Below, piece by piece: positions 31,066 through 39,647 of a DNA stretch of 64,000 nt. Each line of letters starts with the position of its first letter. Position 1 is the first letter of the stretch. The notes under the pieces were generated by a model, which was not told the origin of the DNA, made no database searches, and saw nothing but the letters and a program-made list of their open reading frames with translations. A program made the translations under genes and the position numbers. Source of the stretch: Bdellovibrio sp. ZAP7 (GTDB taxonomy: Bacteria > Bdellovibrionota > UBA1018 > CAIMNF01); contig CAMCGZ010000002.1 in assembly GCA_945874535.1 (NCBI GenBank), forward strand, positions 1 through 64,000, written 5' to 3'.

Positions 31066-32907
31066 ATGGGACAGGCACTTCCGGCATTACGTTATCCCGA
31101 TCTTTATTCGCACCTTTCTGAGCAGGTGATGAAACTGACGGGCGTCCAGCTCGGTGAGAAACAGCGATCTATGGTGGAGGCACGCCTTCACAAGCGGATT
31201 CATGAGCTCGGTTTCAAGAATGTCGGGGAGTACCAGTCTTACTACGAGTCTCATGAAAAAGAGGAGATCCAGTCGATCGTCGGCTTGCTGACGACCCACT
31301 ATACCTATTTTTTCAGGGAGTTCGCTCACTTCGAATACATTGCCGAGAAGGTACTGCCTGAGTTGGTGCCGCTGGTCCGGCAGCGCCCGGACAAGACCCT
31401 GCAGGTCTGGTCCGCGGCTGTTTCGAGGGGGCAAGAGGCTTATTCTCTCGCAATGTTCCTGCATCACCATTTGAAGAGCTATGGCGGCGATATCCAGGTC
31501 AAGATCTTCGGAACCGACGTGGATGAGCAATCGGTCAAGATCGCAGCCAATGGTGTCTATCCACGCAAAGAGATCAGTGAGGCACCCTTGACCTATCTTG
31601 CGGATCATTGGGCCAGAGGGACAGGCGAGATCTCCGAGTTCGTCAAAGCCCGTGCTCCTCTCCGAAAGATGGTGGAATTCCAGACGGCAAACCTGCTCGA
31701 CTTCCGTGACCGCCTTGGAGAACGGAAGTTCGACCTCATCTTCTGCCGGAATGTTTTCATTTACTTCAGTCCCGAACAAATCAGATCCTCCACAGAAAGG
31801 ATGATCAAGCACCTTCATCCCCACGGGCATTTCTTCATCGGAATGTCGGAATCTTTGTCCGGCCTCGGCTTTGATTTGAAATGCAAGGGGCCATCGGTTT
31901 ACCGGTTTCCCGAGAAGTCTCCGGCTCCGGTAGTGGAGCTGAAGAAGTCTCTGCCTCCGGTCACTGCCGTTCCGAATGTGATCAAAGTCCTTTGCGTGGA
32001 CGACTCATCGAGTATCCATTCCTTGCTGAAGCAGATCTTGAAGCCGGATCAAGGATTCGAGATTGTCGGGCAAGCCATGAACGGGCTCGAGGCGGTCGAC
32101 AAGCTCAAGAAGTTGAAGCATGTCGATGTGATCACGCTCGATATCCACATGCCTGAGATGACGGGTATCGAGTACCTCGAGAAGCACTTCGGGCCCGGGC
32201 ACCCACCGGTGGTCATGGTCAGCTCGGTTTCCAGGGACCAGTCGGAACTCCCGCTCCGGACCCTCAAACTCGGCGCTTCGGACTATGTCGAGAAGCCCGC
32301 ATTGAACGCACTTCAGGAGCGAGGCGAGGAATTGCGAGCCAAGCTGAAAACCGCGGTGCTCGGCCGGAATCAGTCGGAACGTTCCTTGCGTCTCGATGAG
32401 GAATTCAGAAAGAAAATTGTGATCACCGCTCCGGAGAGGAAAGTCCGGGTGCTCGCCTCTGGTCTCGCACATTTGAAAAAGACCGGTCAGTTCTTGAAAG
32501 ATCTCGACGGTATTCAGCCTCCTGTTCACATTCTTTTCGAAGGTGTGGCAGGGAATTTGCCTGAAATCGCCCGTGAGCTCTCTTTTTTGAGCGGGAAGAA
32601 GGTTACCTTCACCGAGGATGTCAGCCTGAAGGCCAGGCCCGGAGAGATCCGGGTGCTGGATTTCAAAAAAGGGATCCAGTTCATCTCTAAAGTCCATGCA
32701 GGTGACCGGATTTCGCTGGCGGTGCTCGGGGAGTGGGGGAAAATCTCGGCGCTCGAGCTGAAAGGTCTCCGCCCTGCCCAGATTTTGCTCGAAGACCTCG
32801 GAAACGGCAAGGGTGCGGAACACCTTCAACACATAGCCAGTGATGTGTTTCCCAGCACGAGTTTCCCTTTCCTGGGCAGTGAGTTTTTTGCCAAGGGGGA
32901 TGCTTGA
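31066..32907 (+). CDS. cheR: CheR methyltransferase fused to a CheB-like receiver and a dead methylesterase domain
   Basis: 613 residues, three modules. Residues 1-282: CheR with N-terminal helical domain, TTHYTYFFREFAHFEYI, SAM site VWSAAVSRGQEAYSLAM, IFGTDVDEQSV and FDLIFCRNVFIYF. Residues 306-430: receiver with VLCVDDSSS, phosphoacceptor Asp359 (VITLDIHMPEMTG) and DYVEKPA. Residues 458-613 follow CheB methylesterase throughout, but the three catalytic positions are lost: ASGLAHLKK replaces GxSTGG, ILFEGVAGN replaces VQHIP, and ILLEDLGNGKGAEHL replaces ILTGMGNDGAAGL. So the methylesterase part should be inactive and may bind receptors or regulate CheR. It is 4 bases after cheW and overlaps cheB. 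Confidence 0.85.
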   Translation: MGQALPALRYPDLYSHLSEQVMKLTGVQLGEKQRSMVEARLHKRIHELGFKNVGEYQSYYESHEKEEIQSIVGLLTTHYTYFFREFAHFEYIAEKVLPELVPLVRQRPDKTLQVWSAAVSRGQEAYSLAMFLHHHLKSYGGDIQVKIFGTDVDEQSVKIAANGVYPRKEISEAPLTYLADHWARGTGEISEFVKARAPLRKMVEFQTANLLDFRDRLGERKFDLIFCRNVFIYFSPEQIRSSTERMIKHLHPHGHFFIGMSESLSGLGFDLKCKGPSVYRFPEKSPAPVVELKKSLPPVTAVPNVIKVLCVDDSSSIHSLLKQILKPDQGFEIVGQAMNGLEAVDKLKKLKHVDVITLDIHMPEMTGIEYLEKHFGPGHPPVVMVSSVSRDQSELPLRTLKLGASDYVEKPALNALQERGEELRAKLKTAVLGRNQSERSLRLDEEFRKKIVITAPERKVRVLASGLAHLKKTGQFLKDLDGIQPPVHILFEGVAGNLPEIARELSFLSGKKVTFTEDVSLKARPGEIRVLDFKKGIQFISKVHAGDRISLAVLGEWGKISALELKGLRPAQILLEDLGNGKGAEHLQHIASDVFPSTSFPFLGSEFFAKGDA

Positions 32908-34295
32908 AGCTCAAACACCTTGAGCTGATTTCAGTTAAGAGCGGACACCCCGGGGTGCTCTCGCTTTTTGACGGCGTGTTGTGGATCGCGCACGGACCGA
33001 AAGAGTCTGCTGCGGTCTGGGTGAATGCCCGTTCTGCAAACCATGCTGATTATGGCATGGCCTACCGCGCGCTCGAGGGGGCCCTCGGCGAAATCCTGTG
33101 CTGCAAGTTGGCTGGTGAGGAAGGGACCCTCCGGAAGATTGAGTCCTGGATGCGCGAGCAGGAGCGTCCGCTTGCCAACGTCGCCATTCGGAACGGATCC
33201 TTCGAGGTGGAATTCAGTCCGGCTGAAAACCGGGTCCGCATCTCAAGGAAGCTCCGCGTTTTGGTGGTGGACGACAGTAAAACCATTCGGAACCTCCTGA
33301 CCAAGATTCTCAATTCGGATAGTTCGGTTGAGGTGATCGGAGCGGCCGATCGTCCGTCCGAGGCACTTCGGCTCATCGAGAGTTTGAAGCCCGATGTGGT
33401 GACCCTCGATTTGCACATGCCCGAGATGAACGGGCTCGAGTTTCTCCGGAAGTTCCTTCCCAGTCATCCGATTCCTACGGTGATGGTGTCAGCAGTGAGT
33501 CTGGAAGAAGGCTCGGAGGTTCTCCAGTGTCTGGAAGCCGGTGCTGTCGATTACATCCAGAAACCGAGCGCTACCGAGATTTCCGAAATTTCCCCGCTGT
33601 TGATCGAGAAAGTCAAAATGGCCGCCGGTGTGAAGGTGAAGATTTCGACTTTGCCCGGTCAAGCAGCCCGGCCCCATCGACGCAAGACCGGTACGGCCGG
33701 ATCCATGGAACGCGATCAATTGCTGGTGATCGGTTCATCGACCGGAGGCACAGAAGCCCTTCGAAAGATCCTCATCGAGCTACCGGATCAGGTTCCTCCG
33801 ACTTTGATTGTGCAGCACATTCCAGCCATTTTCTCCAAGGCCTTTGCCGAGAGGATGAACGACCTCTGTCCGTTCCGTGTGAAAGAGGCCGAAGACGGGG
33901 ATGAAATTCGTCCGGATCATGTGTTCATCGCACCGGGTGGCAAGCAGATGAAGATCCGCAAGCGGGCCGATGGCAAGAAGTTCATTGTCATCAATGACGC
34001 CCCCCCGATGAATCGCCATAAACCTTCGGTTGATTACCTGTTCCATTCGGTTGCCGAGACCGTGGGCGGGGAGTGTGTCGGAGTGATTTTGACGGGCATG
34101 GGAAATGACGGGGCTGCCGGATTGAAGCGCCTGAGGGATGCCGGAGCACGGACCATCGCGCAAGATGAGAAAACCTGTGTGGTTTTCGGTATGCCGCGGG
34201 AGGCAATCCTCCTCGGCGCCGCGGAGGAGATCCTTCCACTTCAAGAAATCCCCGGTTGCTTGGTGCGCTGGTTCAGTCAGAAAAAAGCCGCCTGA
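32904..34295 (+). CDS. cheB: Chemotaxis methylesterase CheB with an extra N-terminal domain
   Basis: 463 residues from a TTG start that overlaps the cheR stop (TTGA), with AAGGGGG in front. Residues 1-115 form an unassigned alpha/beta domain (VLWIAHGPKESAAVWVNARS; ADYGMAYRALEGALGEI); it may be a divergent CheD-like domain lacking the catalytic Cys. Receiver 117-225: VLVVDDSKTIR, Asp169 in VVTLDLHMPEMNG, DYIQKPS. Methylesterase 270-463: Ser279 in IGSSTGGTEAL, His305 in VQHIPAIF, Asp402 in LTGMGNDGAAGL, all intact. It removes methyl or amide groups from chemoreceptors when phosphorylated. Confidence 0.92.
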   Translation: MKLKHLELISVKSGHPGVLSLFDGVLWIAHGPKESAAVWVNARSANHADYGMAYRALEGALGEILCCKLAGEEGTLRKIESWMREQERPLANVAIRNGSFEVEFSPAENRVRISRKLRVLVVDDSKTIRNLLTKILNSDSSVEVIGAADRPSEALRLIESLKPDVVTLDLHMPEMNGLEFLRKFLPSHPIPTVMVSAVSLEEGSEVLQCLEAGAVDYIQKPSATEISEISPLLIEKVKMAAGVKVKISTLPGQAARPHRRKTGTAGSMERDQLLVIGSSTGGTEALRKILIELPDQVPPTLIVQHIPAIFSKAFAERMNDLCPFRVKEAEDGDEIRPDHVFIAPGGKQMKIRKRADGKKFIVINDAPPMNRHKPSVDYLFHSVAETVGGECVGVILTGMGNDGAAGLKRLRDAGARTIAQDEKTCVVFGMPREAILLGAAEEILPLQEIPGCLVRWFSQKKAA

Positions 34296-34368
34296 GCGAC
34301 CGTACTTCGAGGTTTCTCCAGGTTCCAATTCCTGCGTTTTCAGCTTATCCTCACGTCAGGGGGCCAGG

Positions 34369-35277
34369 ATGCTGAAGCGGTTTTTGATGGAGACGGATTG
34401 GGAGCAGTTGAAGACGGTCATCCGTGCTCTCGACCGTGTTGAACTCCTGGAAGTTCCCGGACTCGAGGATCGGATCGACAATCTCCGGATTGAACTCAAT
34501 TCGGCCGGGTTCGATCGTTGGGGATTGCATCCCGAAACTCTTCGCAAGTTCGCACCCTATCTTTACTTCCTCTACAAAAAGTACTTTCGCGTCGAGACAG
34601 CGGGACTCGATCAGATCCCGGAAGGTCGTGTTCTGTTCATCGGCAATCACGGAGGGCAAGTCCCGATTGATGCGATGATGGCCGGTCTGGCGTTGTTCAT
34701 CGAAGGGCAGCCTCCCCGTGTCGCACGGGCGATGGTCGAACGTTGGGTGCCGACGGTTCCTTTTGTGAGTTCGCTCTTCACACGCATCGGAGCGATGGTC
34801 GGTGATCCGATGAATTGCAGGGAGTTGCTTCAGCACGATCAGTCCGTTCTGGTTTTCCCGGAAGGGGTGAGGGGATCCGGGAAACTTTTCAAGGACCGTT
34901 ATCAGCTGCAGCGTTTCGGAACCGGATTCATGCGTCTGGCACTCGAGACCGGGACCCCGATTGTTCCGGTAGCCATCATCGGAACAGAAGAAACCTACCC
35001 GAGTGTGTTCAACTTCGAGTTACTGGCAAAGGCGGTAGGGGCTCCTTACTTCCCCGTGACGCCTTTTTTCCCGCTTCTTGGTCCACTCGGCTTGCTGCCA
35101 CTGCCCTCGAAAATCACCGTCCGTTTCGGGAAGCCACTTCGATTCACCGGTGAATCGGATGAGTCCGAAGAGTCGATCCGGGCAAAAGTCCAGACCGTAA
35201 AGGAAGCCCTACAAGAGGAAATCGATACCGGTCTCAAACTCCGCGGTGAGAACATCTTCACGGGAGCGGCAAAATGA
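34369..35277 (+). CDS. PlsC-type phospholipid/glycerol acyltransferase
   Basis: 302 residues from MLKRFLMETDWEQLKTV, with AGGGGGCCAGG before the ATG. After a 100-residue N-terminal region lies the acyltransferase block: FIGNHGGQVPIDAMM (His...Asp catalytic pair), MVGDPMNCRELL, VLVFPEGVRGSGK (substrate phosphate-binding) and IVPVAIIGTEETYP. It probably esterifies a glycerolipid at the inner membrane. It overlaps the following epimerase gene by 4 bases, so lipid and sugar or lipid-head steps may be coupled. Confidence 0.85.
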   Translation: MLKRFLMETDWEQLKTVIRALDRVELLEVPGLEDRIDNLRIELNSAGFDRWGLHPETLRKFAPYLYFLYKKYFRVETAGLDQIPEGRVLFIGNHGGQVPIDAMMAGLALFIEGQPPRVARAMVERWVPTVPFVSSLFTRIGAMVGDPMNCRELLQHDQSVLVFPEGVRGSGKLFKDRYQLQRFGTGFMRLALETGTPIVPVAIIGTEETYPSVFNFELLAKAVGAPYFPVTPFFPLLGPLGLLPLPSKITVRFGKPLRFTGESDESEESIRAKVQTVKEALQEEIDTGLKLRGENIFTGAAK

Positions 35278-36242
35278 AGATTCTGATCACCGGCGCATCC
35301 GGGGCCATCGCACGTTTGGTAGCCGGCGCACTTTCTCCGAAATACGAACTCACCGGGGTCGATCCCCGTCCTGCTCCGAGTGAGACCCATTTTCCCGGGG
35401 AATTCATTGTCGCGGATTATCACAGTCGGAAGCTCGATGAGGTTTTCCGCCATCACCGTTTTGATGCTGTCATGCATCTCGGACGCATTCGTGAAAGCCA
35501 GAAGTATTCGCCCCAGTACCGGTTCCAGATGAATGTGGTCGGCACCCAGAAATTGCTCGATCTTTGCAAGATCGGCGGCGTGAAGAATCTGATCATCTTG
35601 AGCACCTACCACGTTTATGGGGCTCACAAGCTGAATCCGCTCTCCTTGACCGAGTCCGCTCCCTTGCGGGCTTCGCAAAGTTTTCCTGAATTGGCTGACG
35701 CCGTGGAACTCGATCACGCCGCTGTGAATTTCATGTGGCGGGAGCGTGAGATCCGGACCACCATCCTCCGTCCCACGAATGTCATCGGCAAACATGTCCG
35801 GAATACGATCTGCTCCTTGCTCCGTTCGGGTATTTGCCCGCGTGTTTTCGGATTCGATCCGCTCATGCAGTTCATCGACGAAAAAGACCTCGCCCGTGCG
35901 CTGATTCTCGCGCTTGAGAATCAAATCCCCGGTGTGTTCAATGTGGGCGGGGAGGGTGTGATTGCTCTCTCTCACGCCATTCGCCGTGCTGAAGCTGTTT
36001 CGGTTCCCATTCCCCCGCTGGTTTCTGCCTCATTCGTGAGATTGCTTTCGGAAGTGAGCGGTATTCCGTTCCCGCCCTACCTGGTGGAATACTTCAAATA
36101 TCCGACCGTGGTGAATGACGACGCCTTCCGGAAGGCCTTCGGGTACGTTCCGAAAGTAAAGACCACCACCAGTCTTCGAAACCTCGGACCGATCAGTGAG
36201 CGACCCCGTTTGGCGCTGAGCTCGCAGGATGAGTCGGTTTGA
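35274..36242 (+). CDS. NAD-dependent epimerase/dehydratase (extended SDR)
   Basis: 322 residues. Rossmann start MKILITGASGAIARLVAGAL (GxxGxxA-type), acidic residue in GVDPRPAPSE, MHLGRIRES, and IILSTYHVYGAHKLNPLSL with a YHVYG variant where canonical SDRs have the Y-x3-K dyad; NVGG near the C-terminus. Substrate could be a sugar nucleotide or a lipid-linked group. Translational coupling with the acyltransferase gene suggests a joint envelope pathway. The C-terminal region contains an uncharacterised helical part (FVRLLSEVSGIPFPPYLVEY). Confidence 0.75.
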   Translation: MKILITGASGAIARLVAGALSPKYELTGVDPRPAPSETHFPGEFIVADYHSRKLDEVFRHHRFDAVMHLGRIRESQKYSPQYRFQMNVVGTQKLLDLCKIGGVKNLIILSTYHVYGAHKLNPLSLTESAPLRASQSFPELADAVELDHAAVNFMWREREIRTTILRPTNVIGKHVRNTICSLLRSGICPRVFGFDPLMQFIDEKDLARALILALENQIPGVFNVGGEGVIALSHAIRRAEAVSVPIPPLVSASFVRLLSEVSGIPFPPYLVEYFKYPTVVNDDAFRKAFGYVPKVKTTTSLRNLGPISERPRLALSSQDESV

Positions 36243-36357
36243 TTGTTTTAAAAGCCATTTATTTCAAAACCTTATGATGTATTGATCCATCTGTGAATGC
36301 AGGCAGGGCATTGAGTTTAGGGTTTCTTTACGCGGCCAGTCATGATAAAAGACTTCC

Positions 36358-37647
36358 GTGAAAGCTTTCGGTCCTGGTCTCATCCGACTCTGCCTCCTCC
36401 TGCCCTTGCTGGCGGGTCTTTCAGCTTGCGGGCAGAAGGGGATGTTTCCGAAAGGGGTCCAGCCGGTGCAAATCGACCGGATGCGGGGGCCGGATCGGGC
36501 GGCCCGCATCGCCGAGGCGAGGATGGCTGCTACGAAAGGTGAGCTTCGTTGTGATTTCGAGGGAGAATGCCATTCTTCAGTAGCTCTGATTTCGATTGTC
36601 ACGGATCAGGGCCTGGCCCGTTGCAGTGGAGTCCTGATATCGGAAGATGAGGTCCTCACCAACGATCATTGTGTCGGTTTGAGTCTGAGCGCCGCTGCCC
36701 GTCCCGATCGTTTTGAGGAGATTCCCTGTGAGGGAGACATCTTTGCCAGTTTCGCCGCTCACGGGGAAGCGGGGGCGGTCAGAGCGGAATGCCAGTCGAT
36801 CCGATTCCGTTCCGGAGAGCGTGGAATCCGGAGTGTGGATTACGCGGTGATCCGGTTGAAGCAAAAGGTTCCGGGCCGGCCACTTATCGGATTTTCGAAG
36901 AAAGGGCTCTCGAACGAAGATGAGGTGGGTATTTTTCGCGTCCAGATGGATGGCGATACCGGATTCGGTGGAACTCAAAGCCTGTTGCGCTGTCAGGCGA
37001 GTCACCGCACCTTCGTGTATCCTCAGCTCGATAGCGCCGATGCTCCCTTGATGACTCTCGGAGATTGTCCGATTGTTCTCGGGAACTCGGGGGCACCCGC
37101 TTTCAATTCAGCCGGTGAACTGTCTGGAATCATCCAAGGGTACCTGGCGGTCCGGCAAATCGAAACCCTGGAGAATGAGCTTCGGGAGCACCTCCTGGAT
37201 GGGGCCTATGGCCTGACCGGAGTCGCCACCCAGATCCATTGTCTCGACCGGATTGGACCGGGTTCGCCGGCATCCTGCACAGAACTTCCCGCGCTCGAGG
37301 CGATGAGCGTGAAAGACTTCTTGTCCAAGTATCGAACCGATAGCCCCGGGGATCTCCCTGCAGTGGAAGACGGCTCGAAGTGGTACGGAGTCTCGACCGT
37401 GGATGAGAATTCCCGGAGTTACCGTTCCGGACCGGTTTGCGTATCGCGCAACCACACAGTTGAGTCTTTCTTGTCCGCCGAAGTGACTTACCATTCCGGA
37501 ATCGACTCCCGCTTGCAGGTGAAGTGGAGACTCAGCGATGATGAAGCCCGTTCCATTTTGCTGAACAGAACGCGAGAGGACTCGGGTCTCGTTTTATTCG
37601 GTTCGGGAAGTGTCAGTCTCGGGATACCGGCTTGCCAGGCGATTTGA
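36358..37647 (+). CDS. Trypsin-like serine protease lipoprotein
   Basis: 429 residues from GTG. Lipobox LLAGLSAC (Cys24) makes it a lipoprotein. The S1 triad is visible: His in VLTNDHCVG, Asp in VDYAVIRLK, Ser in VLGNSGAPAFNSAGELSGI. Between the two barrels there are several Cys (ECQSIRF; LLRCQAS; GDCPI) likely paired. A C-terminal domain of about 110 residues is beta-rich (VCVSRNHTVESFLSAEVTYH). It would cut proteins in the periplasm or at the cell surface. The last 35 bases overlap nth. ATAAAA lies 7 bases before the start. Confidence 0.8.
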   Translation: MKAFGPGLIRLCLLLPLLAGLSACGQKGMFPKGVQPVQIDRMRGPDRAARIAEARMAATKGELRCDFEGECHSSVALISIVTDQGLARCSGVLISEDEVLTNDHCVGLSLSAAARPDRFEEIPCEGDIFASFAAHGEAGAVRAECQSIRFRSGERGIRSVDYAVIRLKQKVPGRPLIGFSKKGLSNEDEVGIFRVQMDGDTGFGGTQSLLRCQASHRTFVYPQLDSADAPLMTLGDCPIVLGNSGAPAFNSAGELSGIIQGYLAVRQIETLENELREHLLDGAYGLTGVATQIHCLDRIGPGSPASCTELPALEAMSVKDFLSKYRTDSPGDLPAVEDGSKWYGVSTVDENSRSYRSGPVCVSRNHTVESFLSAEVTYHSGIDSRLQVKWRLSDDEARSILLNRTREDSGLVLFGSGSVSLGIPACQAI

Positions 37648-38278
37648 GATTCAACTCGCGACAAAGGGGGCAGGTCTTTCCGTCGCAGGTGCGGGCTCCG
37701 CAGTACTCCCGTCCGTAAAAGATGATCTGGAGCGAGACGGTGTTCCAGGCGCCCTCAGAGAATACTTTTTTCAGATCGGCTTCGGTTTCCTCCACATTCT
37801 TACCCGATGAGAGCTTCCATCGCTTGGCGAGCCGGTGAACATGGGTGTCTACAGGGAAAGCCGGAATGTGAAACATCTGGCTCATGACCACCGATGCGGT
37901 CTTGTGTCCGACTCCCGGTAGAGCCTCCAGCTCCTCGAAGGTCCGGGGCACTTCGCCCCCATGCAGGTCGAGCAGCATTTGAGAGAGTTTCTTCAGGTTC
38001 TTGGCCTTGGTCGGAGCGAGGCCGCAGGTTTTGATAAAAGAGAGGATCTGTTGTGCGCTCAGCGCCGCCATCGATTTCGGGTCCGGTGCCCGGGCGAATA
38101 AAGCCGGGGTGACCAGATTCACCCGCGCGTCCGTGGTTTGCGCCGACAAGGCCACGGCCACCAGTAAGGTGAAAGCATCCCGATGATCCAGAGGAGGCTT
38201 TGGGTTCGGGTACAGTCGTACCAGCTCAGCACCGATGATGGCTGCCCTTCGCTTCCGTTCTTTCAGGGATAGGCTCAT
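37613..38278 (-). CDS. nth: Endonuclease III with unusual iron-sulphur cysteine spacing
   Basis: 221 residues from MSLSLKERKRRAAI. It removes oxidised pyrimidines and nicks the abasic site. Helix-hairpin-helix LPGVGHKTASVV holds the catalytic Lys, and FPVDTHVHRLAKRW the catalytic Asp. The cluster region reads GREYCGARTCDGKTCPLC, i.e. C-x4-C-x4-C-x2-C, whereas the standard cluster is C-x6-C-x2-C-x5-C. The ATG overlaps the stop of hmgA by 4 bases, an odd partnership between tyrosine catabolism and DNA repair. Confidence 0.92.
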   Translation of the reverse strand: MSLSLKERKRRAAIIGAELVRLYPNPKPPLDHRDAFTLLVAVALSAQTTDARVNLVTPALFARAPDPKSMAALSAQQILSFIKTCGLAPTKAKNLKKLSQMLLDLHGGEVPRTFEELEALPGVGHKTASVVMSQMFHIPAFPVDTHVHRLAKRWKLSSGKNVEETEADLKKVFSEGAWNTVSLQIIFYGREYCGARTCDGKTCPLCRELNLKSPGKPVSRD

Positions 38279-39567
38279 TTTCCGAGTCCCGGCTTCAATC
38301 CTTCCCAGCATTTCCGGTAATCCCGGTCCAGGAGGTCCGTACGCTTCATGGCCTGTTCAGACGGCCAGAAGGGGTACTGGCTTTCCCACATGAAGGCGAG
38401 GGTGTTCTCATAGCGAATCGGATCGAGCTTGGCTTCCGAGGCTTTCCGGAAGGCGTCGGCGTCGGGTCCGTGCCCGGTGAAGGCATTGTGCAGGCTCGCT
38501 CCCCCCGGCAGGAATCCTTCTTCCTTAGCGTCGTATTTGCCTTCGATCAGGCCCATGAATTCATTCATGACATTCCGATGGTAGTAGGGGGGGCGGAAGG
38601 TGTGTTCGGCCACCATCCAGCGGGGAGGGAAGATCACGAAGTCCACGTTTGCCGTGCCCGGAACGGCGCTCGGCGAAGTCATCACAGTGAAGATCGAAGG
38701 ATCCGGATGATCGAAGGAGACCGTATTGATGGTATTGAATCGGTCGAGATTGTAGCGGTAAGGGACGTAGTTCCCGCGCCAGGCCACCGTATCGAGCGGA
38801 GAAGCTTCGAGAACGGTTCTCCAGAGTGAACCCTGGTAGCGTGCGAACAACTCGTGCTCGCCTGTCACTTCCTCGAAAGTGGCCGTCGGAATCTCGAAAT
38901 CCGAGGGATTCGCCAAACCGTTCGCTCCGATAGGACCGAGTTCCGGCAACTGGAAGGGGGCACCGAAATTCTCACAGACATATCCGCGTGCCGACGGGGA
39001 TCCATCCGCCAGGTCGACTCTGAATTTCATGCCGCGTGGGATGACGGCAATCCACCTGGGAGCCACTTCGAGCACACCGAGCTCGGTCCGCACCACGAGG
39101 GTTCCGCTCTCAGGAACGATCATCATCTCCGCATCAGCATTGTAAAGGTGCTTCCGATCCATGCTCCGGTTCAATGCGTAGAGGTGGAGTGCGCAGCCCG
39201 TATTGGCGAACGGGCTCCCGTTCATGGCATATGTGAATAACGATTCGAGAAAATCCTTGGATTGCGAGGCATGCGGGAACGGCTGGAAGCGAAGGGCCTC
39301 CGGTGTCCGAATGAAGTTCCCCTGACCCGGATCGCTGATCCAGGTGGCGTGTCCGGTCTCTGCAAACGCTCCTTGAGCCACCGAGGGCCGGATCTTGTAG
39401 AGCCAAGTCTTCAGATTCCGGTGACGGGGGGCGGTGAAGGCGGTTCCACTCAGCTGTTCGGCATAGAGCCCCCGAGCGACCTGTTGGGGTGAGTTCTGAC
39501 CGACAGGAAGCACGCCGGGAAGGGCTTCCGATTCCAGGTGATTACCGAGTCCGGATAGGAGTTTCAT
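38275..39567 (-). CDS. hmgA: Homogentisate 1,2-dioxygenase
   Basis: 430 residues from MKLLSGLGNHLESEALPG. It opens the homogentisate ring to maleylacetoacetate, the step before MaiA. The cupin iron site is recognisable near the C-terminus: RNVMNEFMGLIEGKYDA (His-Glu pair region) and HNAFTGHGPDADAF (His). NHLESEALPGVLPVGQNSPQ at the start is also typical. A 12-codon upstream extension is rejected because a good promoter ends 7 bases before the chosen ATG; there is no ribosome site, so the mRNA is likely leaderless. Followed by nth. Confidence 0.95.
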   Translation of the reverse strand: MKLLSGLGNHLESEALPGVLPVGQNSPQQVARGLYAEQLSGTAFTAPRHRNLKTWLYKIRPSVAQGAFAETGHATWISDPGQGNFIRTPEALRFQPFPHASQSKDFLESLFTYAMNGSPFANTGCALHLYALNRSMDRKHLYNADAEMMIVPESGTLVVRTELGVLEVAPRWIAVIPRGMKFRVDLADGSPSARGYVCENFGAPFQLPELGPIGANGLANPSDFEIPTATFEEVTGEHELFARYQGSLWRTVLEASPLDTVAWRGNYVPYRYNLDRFNTINTVSFDHPDPSIFTVMTSPSAVPGTANVDFVIFPPRWMVAEHTFRPPYYHRNVMNEFMGLIEGKYDAKEEGFLPGGASLHNAFTGHGPDADAFRKASEAKLDPIRYENTLAFMWESQYPFWPSEQAMKRTDLLDRDYRKCWEGLKPGLGK

Positions 39568-39574
39568 GGGAAAA

Positions 39575-39603
39575 ACTCTAGCGGAGTCAAAGGGTTGTCG
39601 CAA
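39575..39603 (-). promoter_or_regulatory. Promoter of hmgA-nth, probably leaderless
   Basis: Minus strand TTGCGA (39598-39603), exact 17-base spacer, TAGAGT (39575-39580), then TTTTCCC and the ATG. No purine-rich ribosome site is present. Confidence 0.6.
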
Positions 39604-39647
39604 TCATTTTTGCGTCATTCCGGACGGGTTTCGGCTATTCTAAGAAG

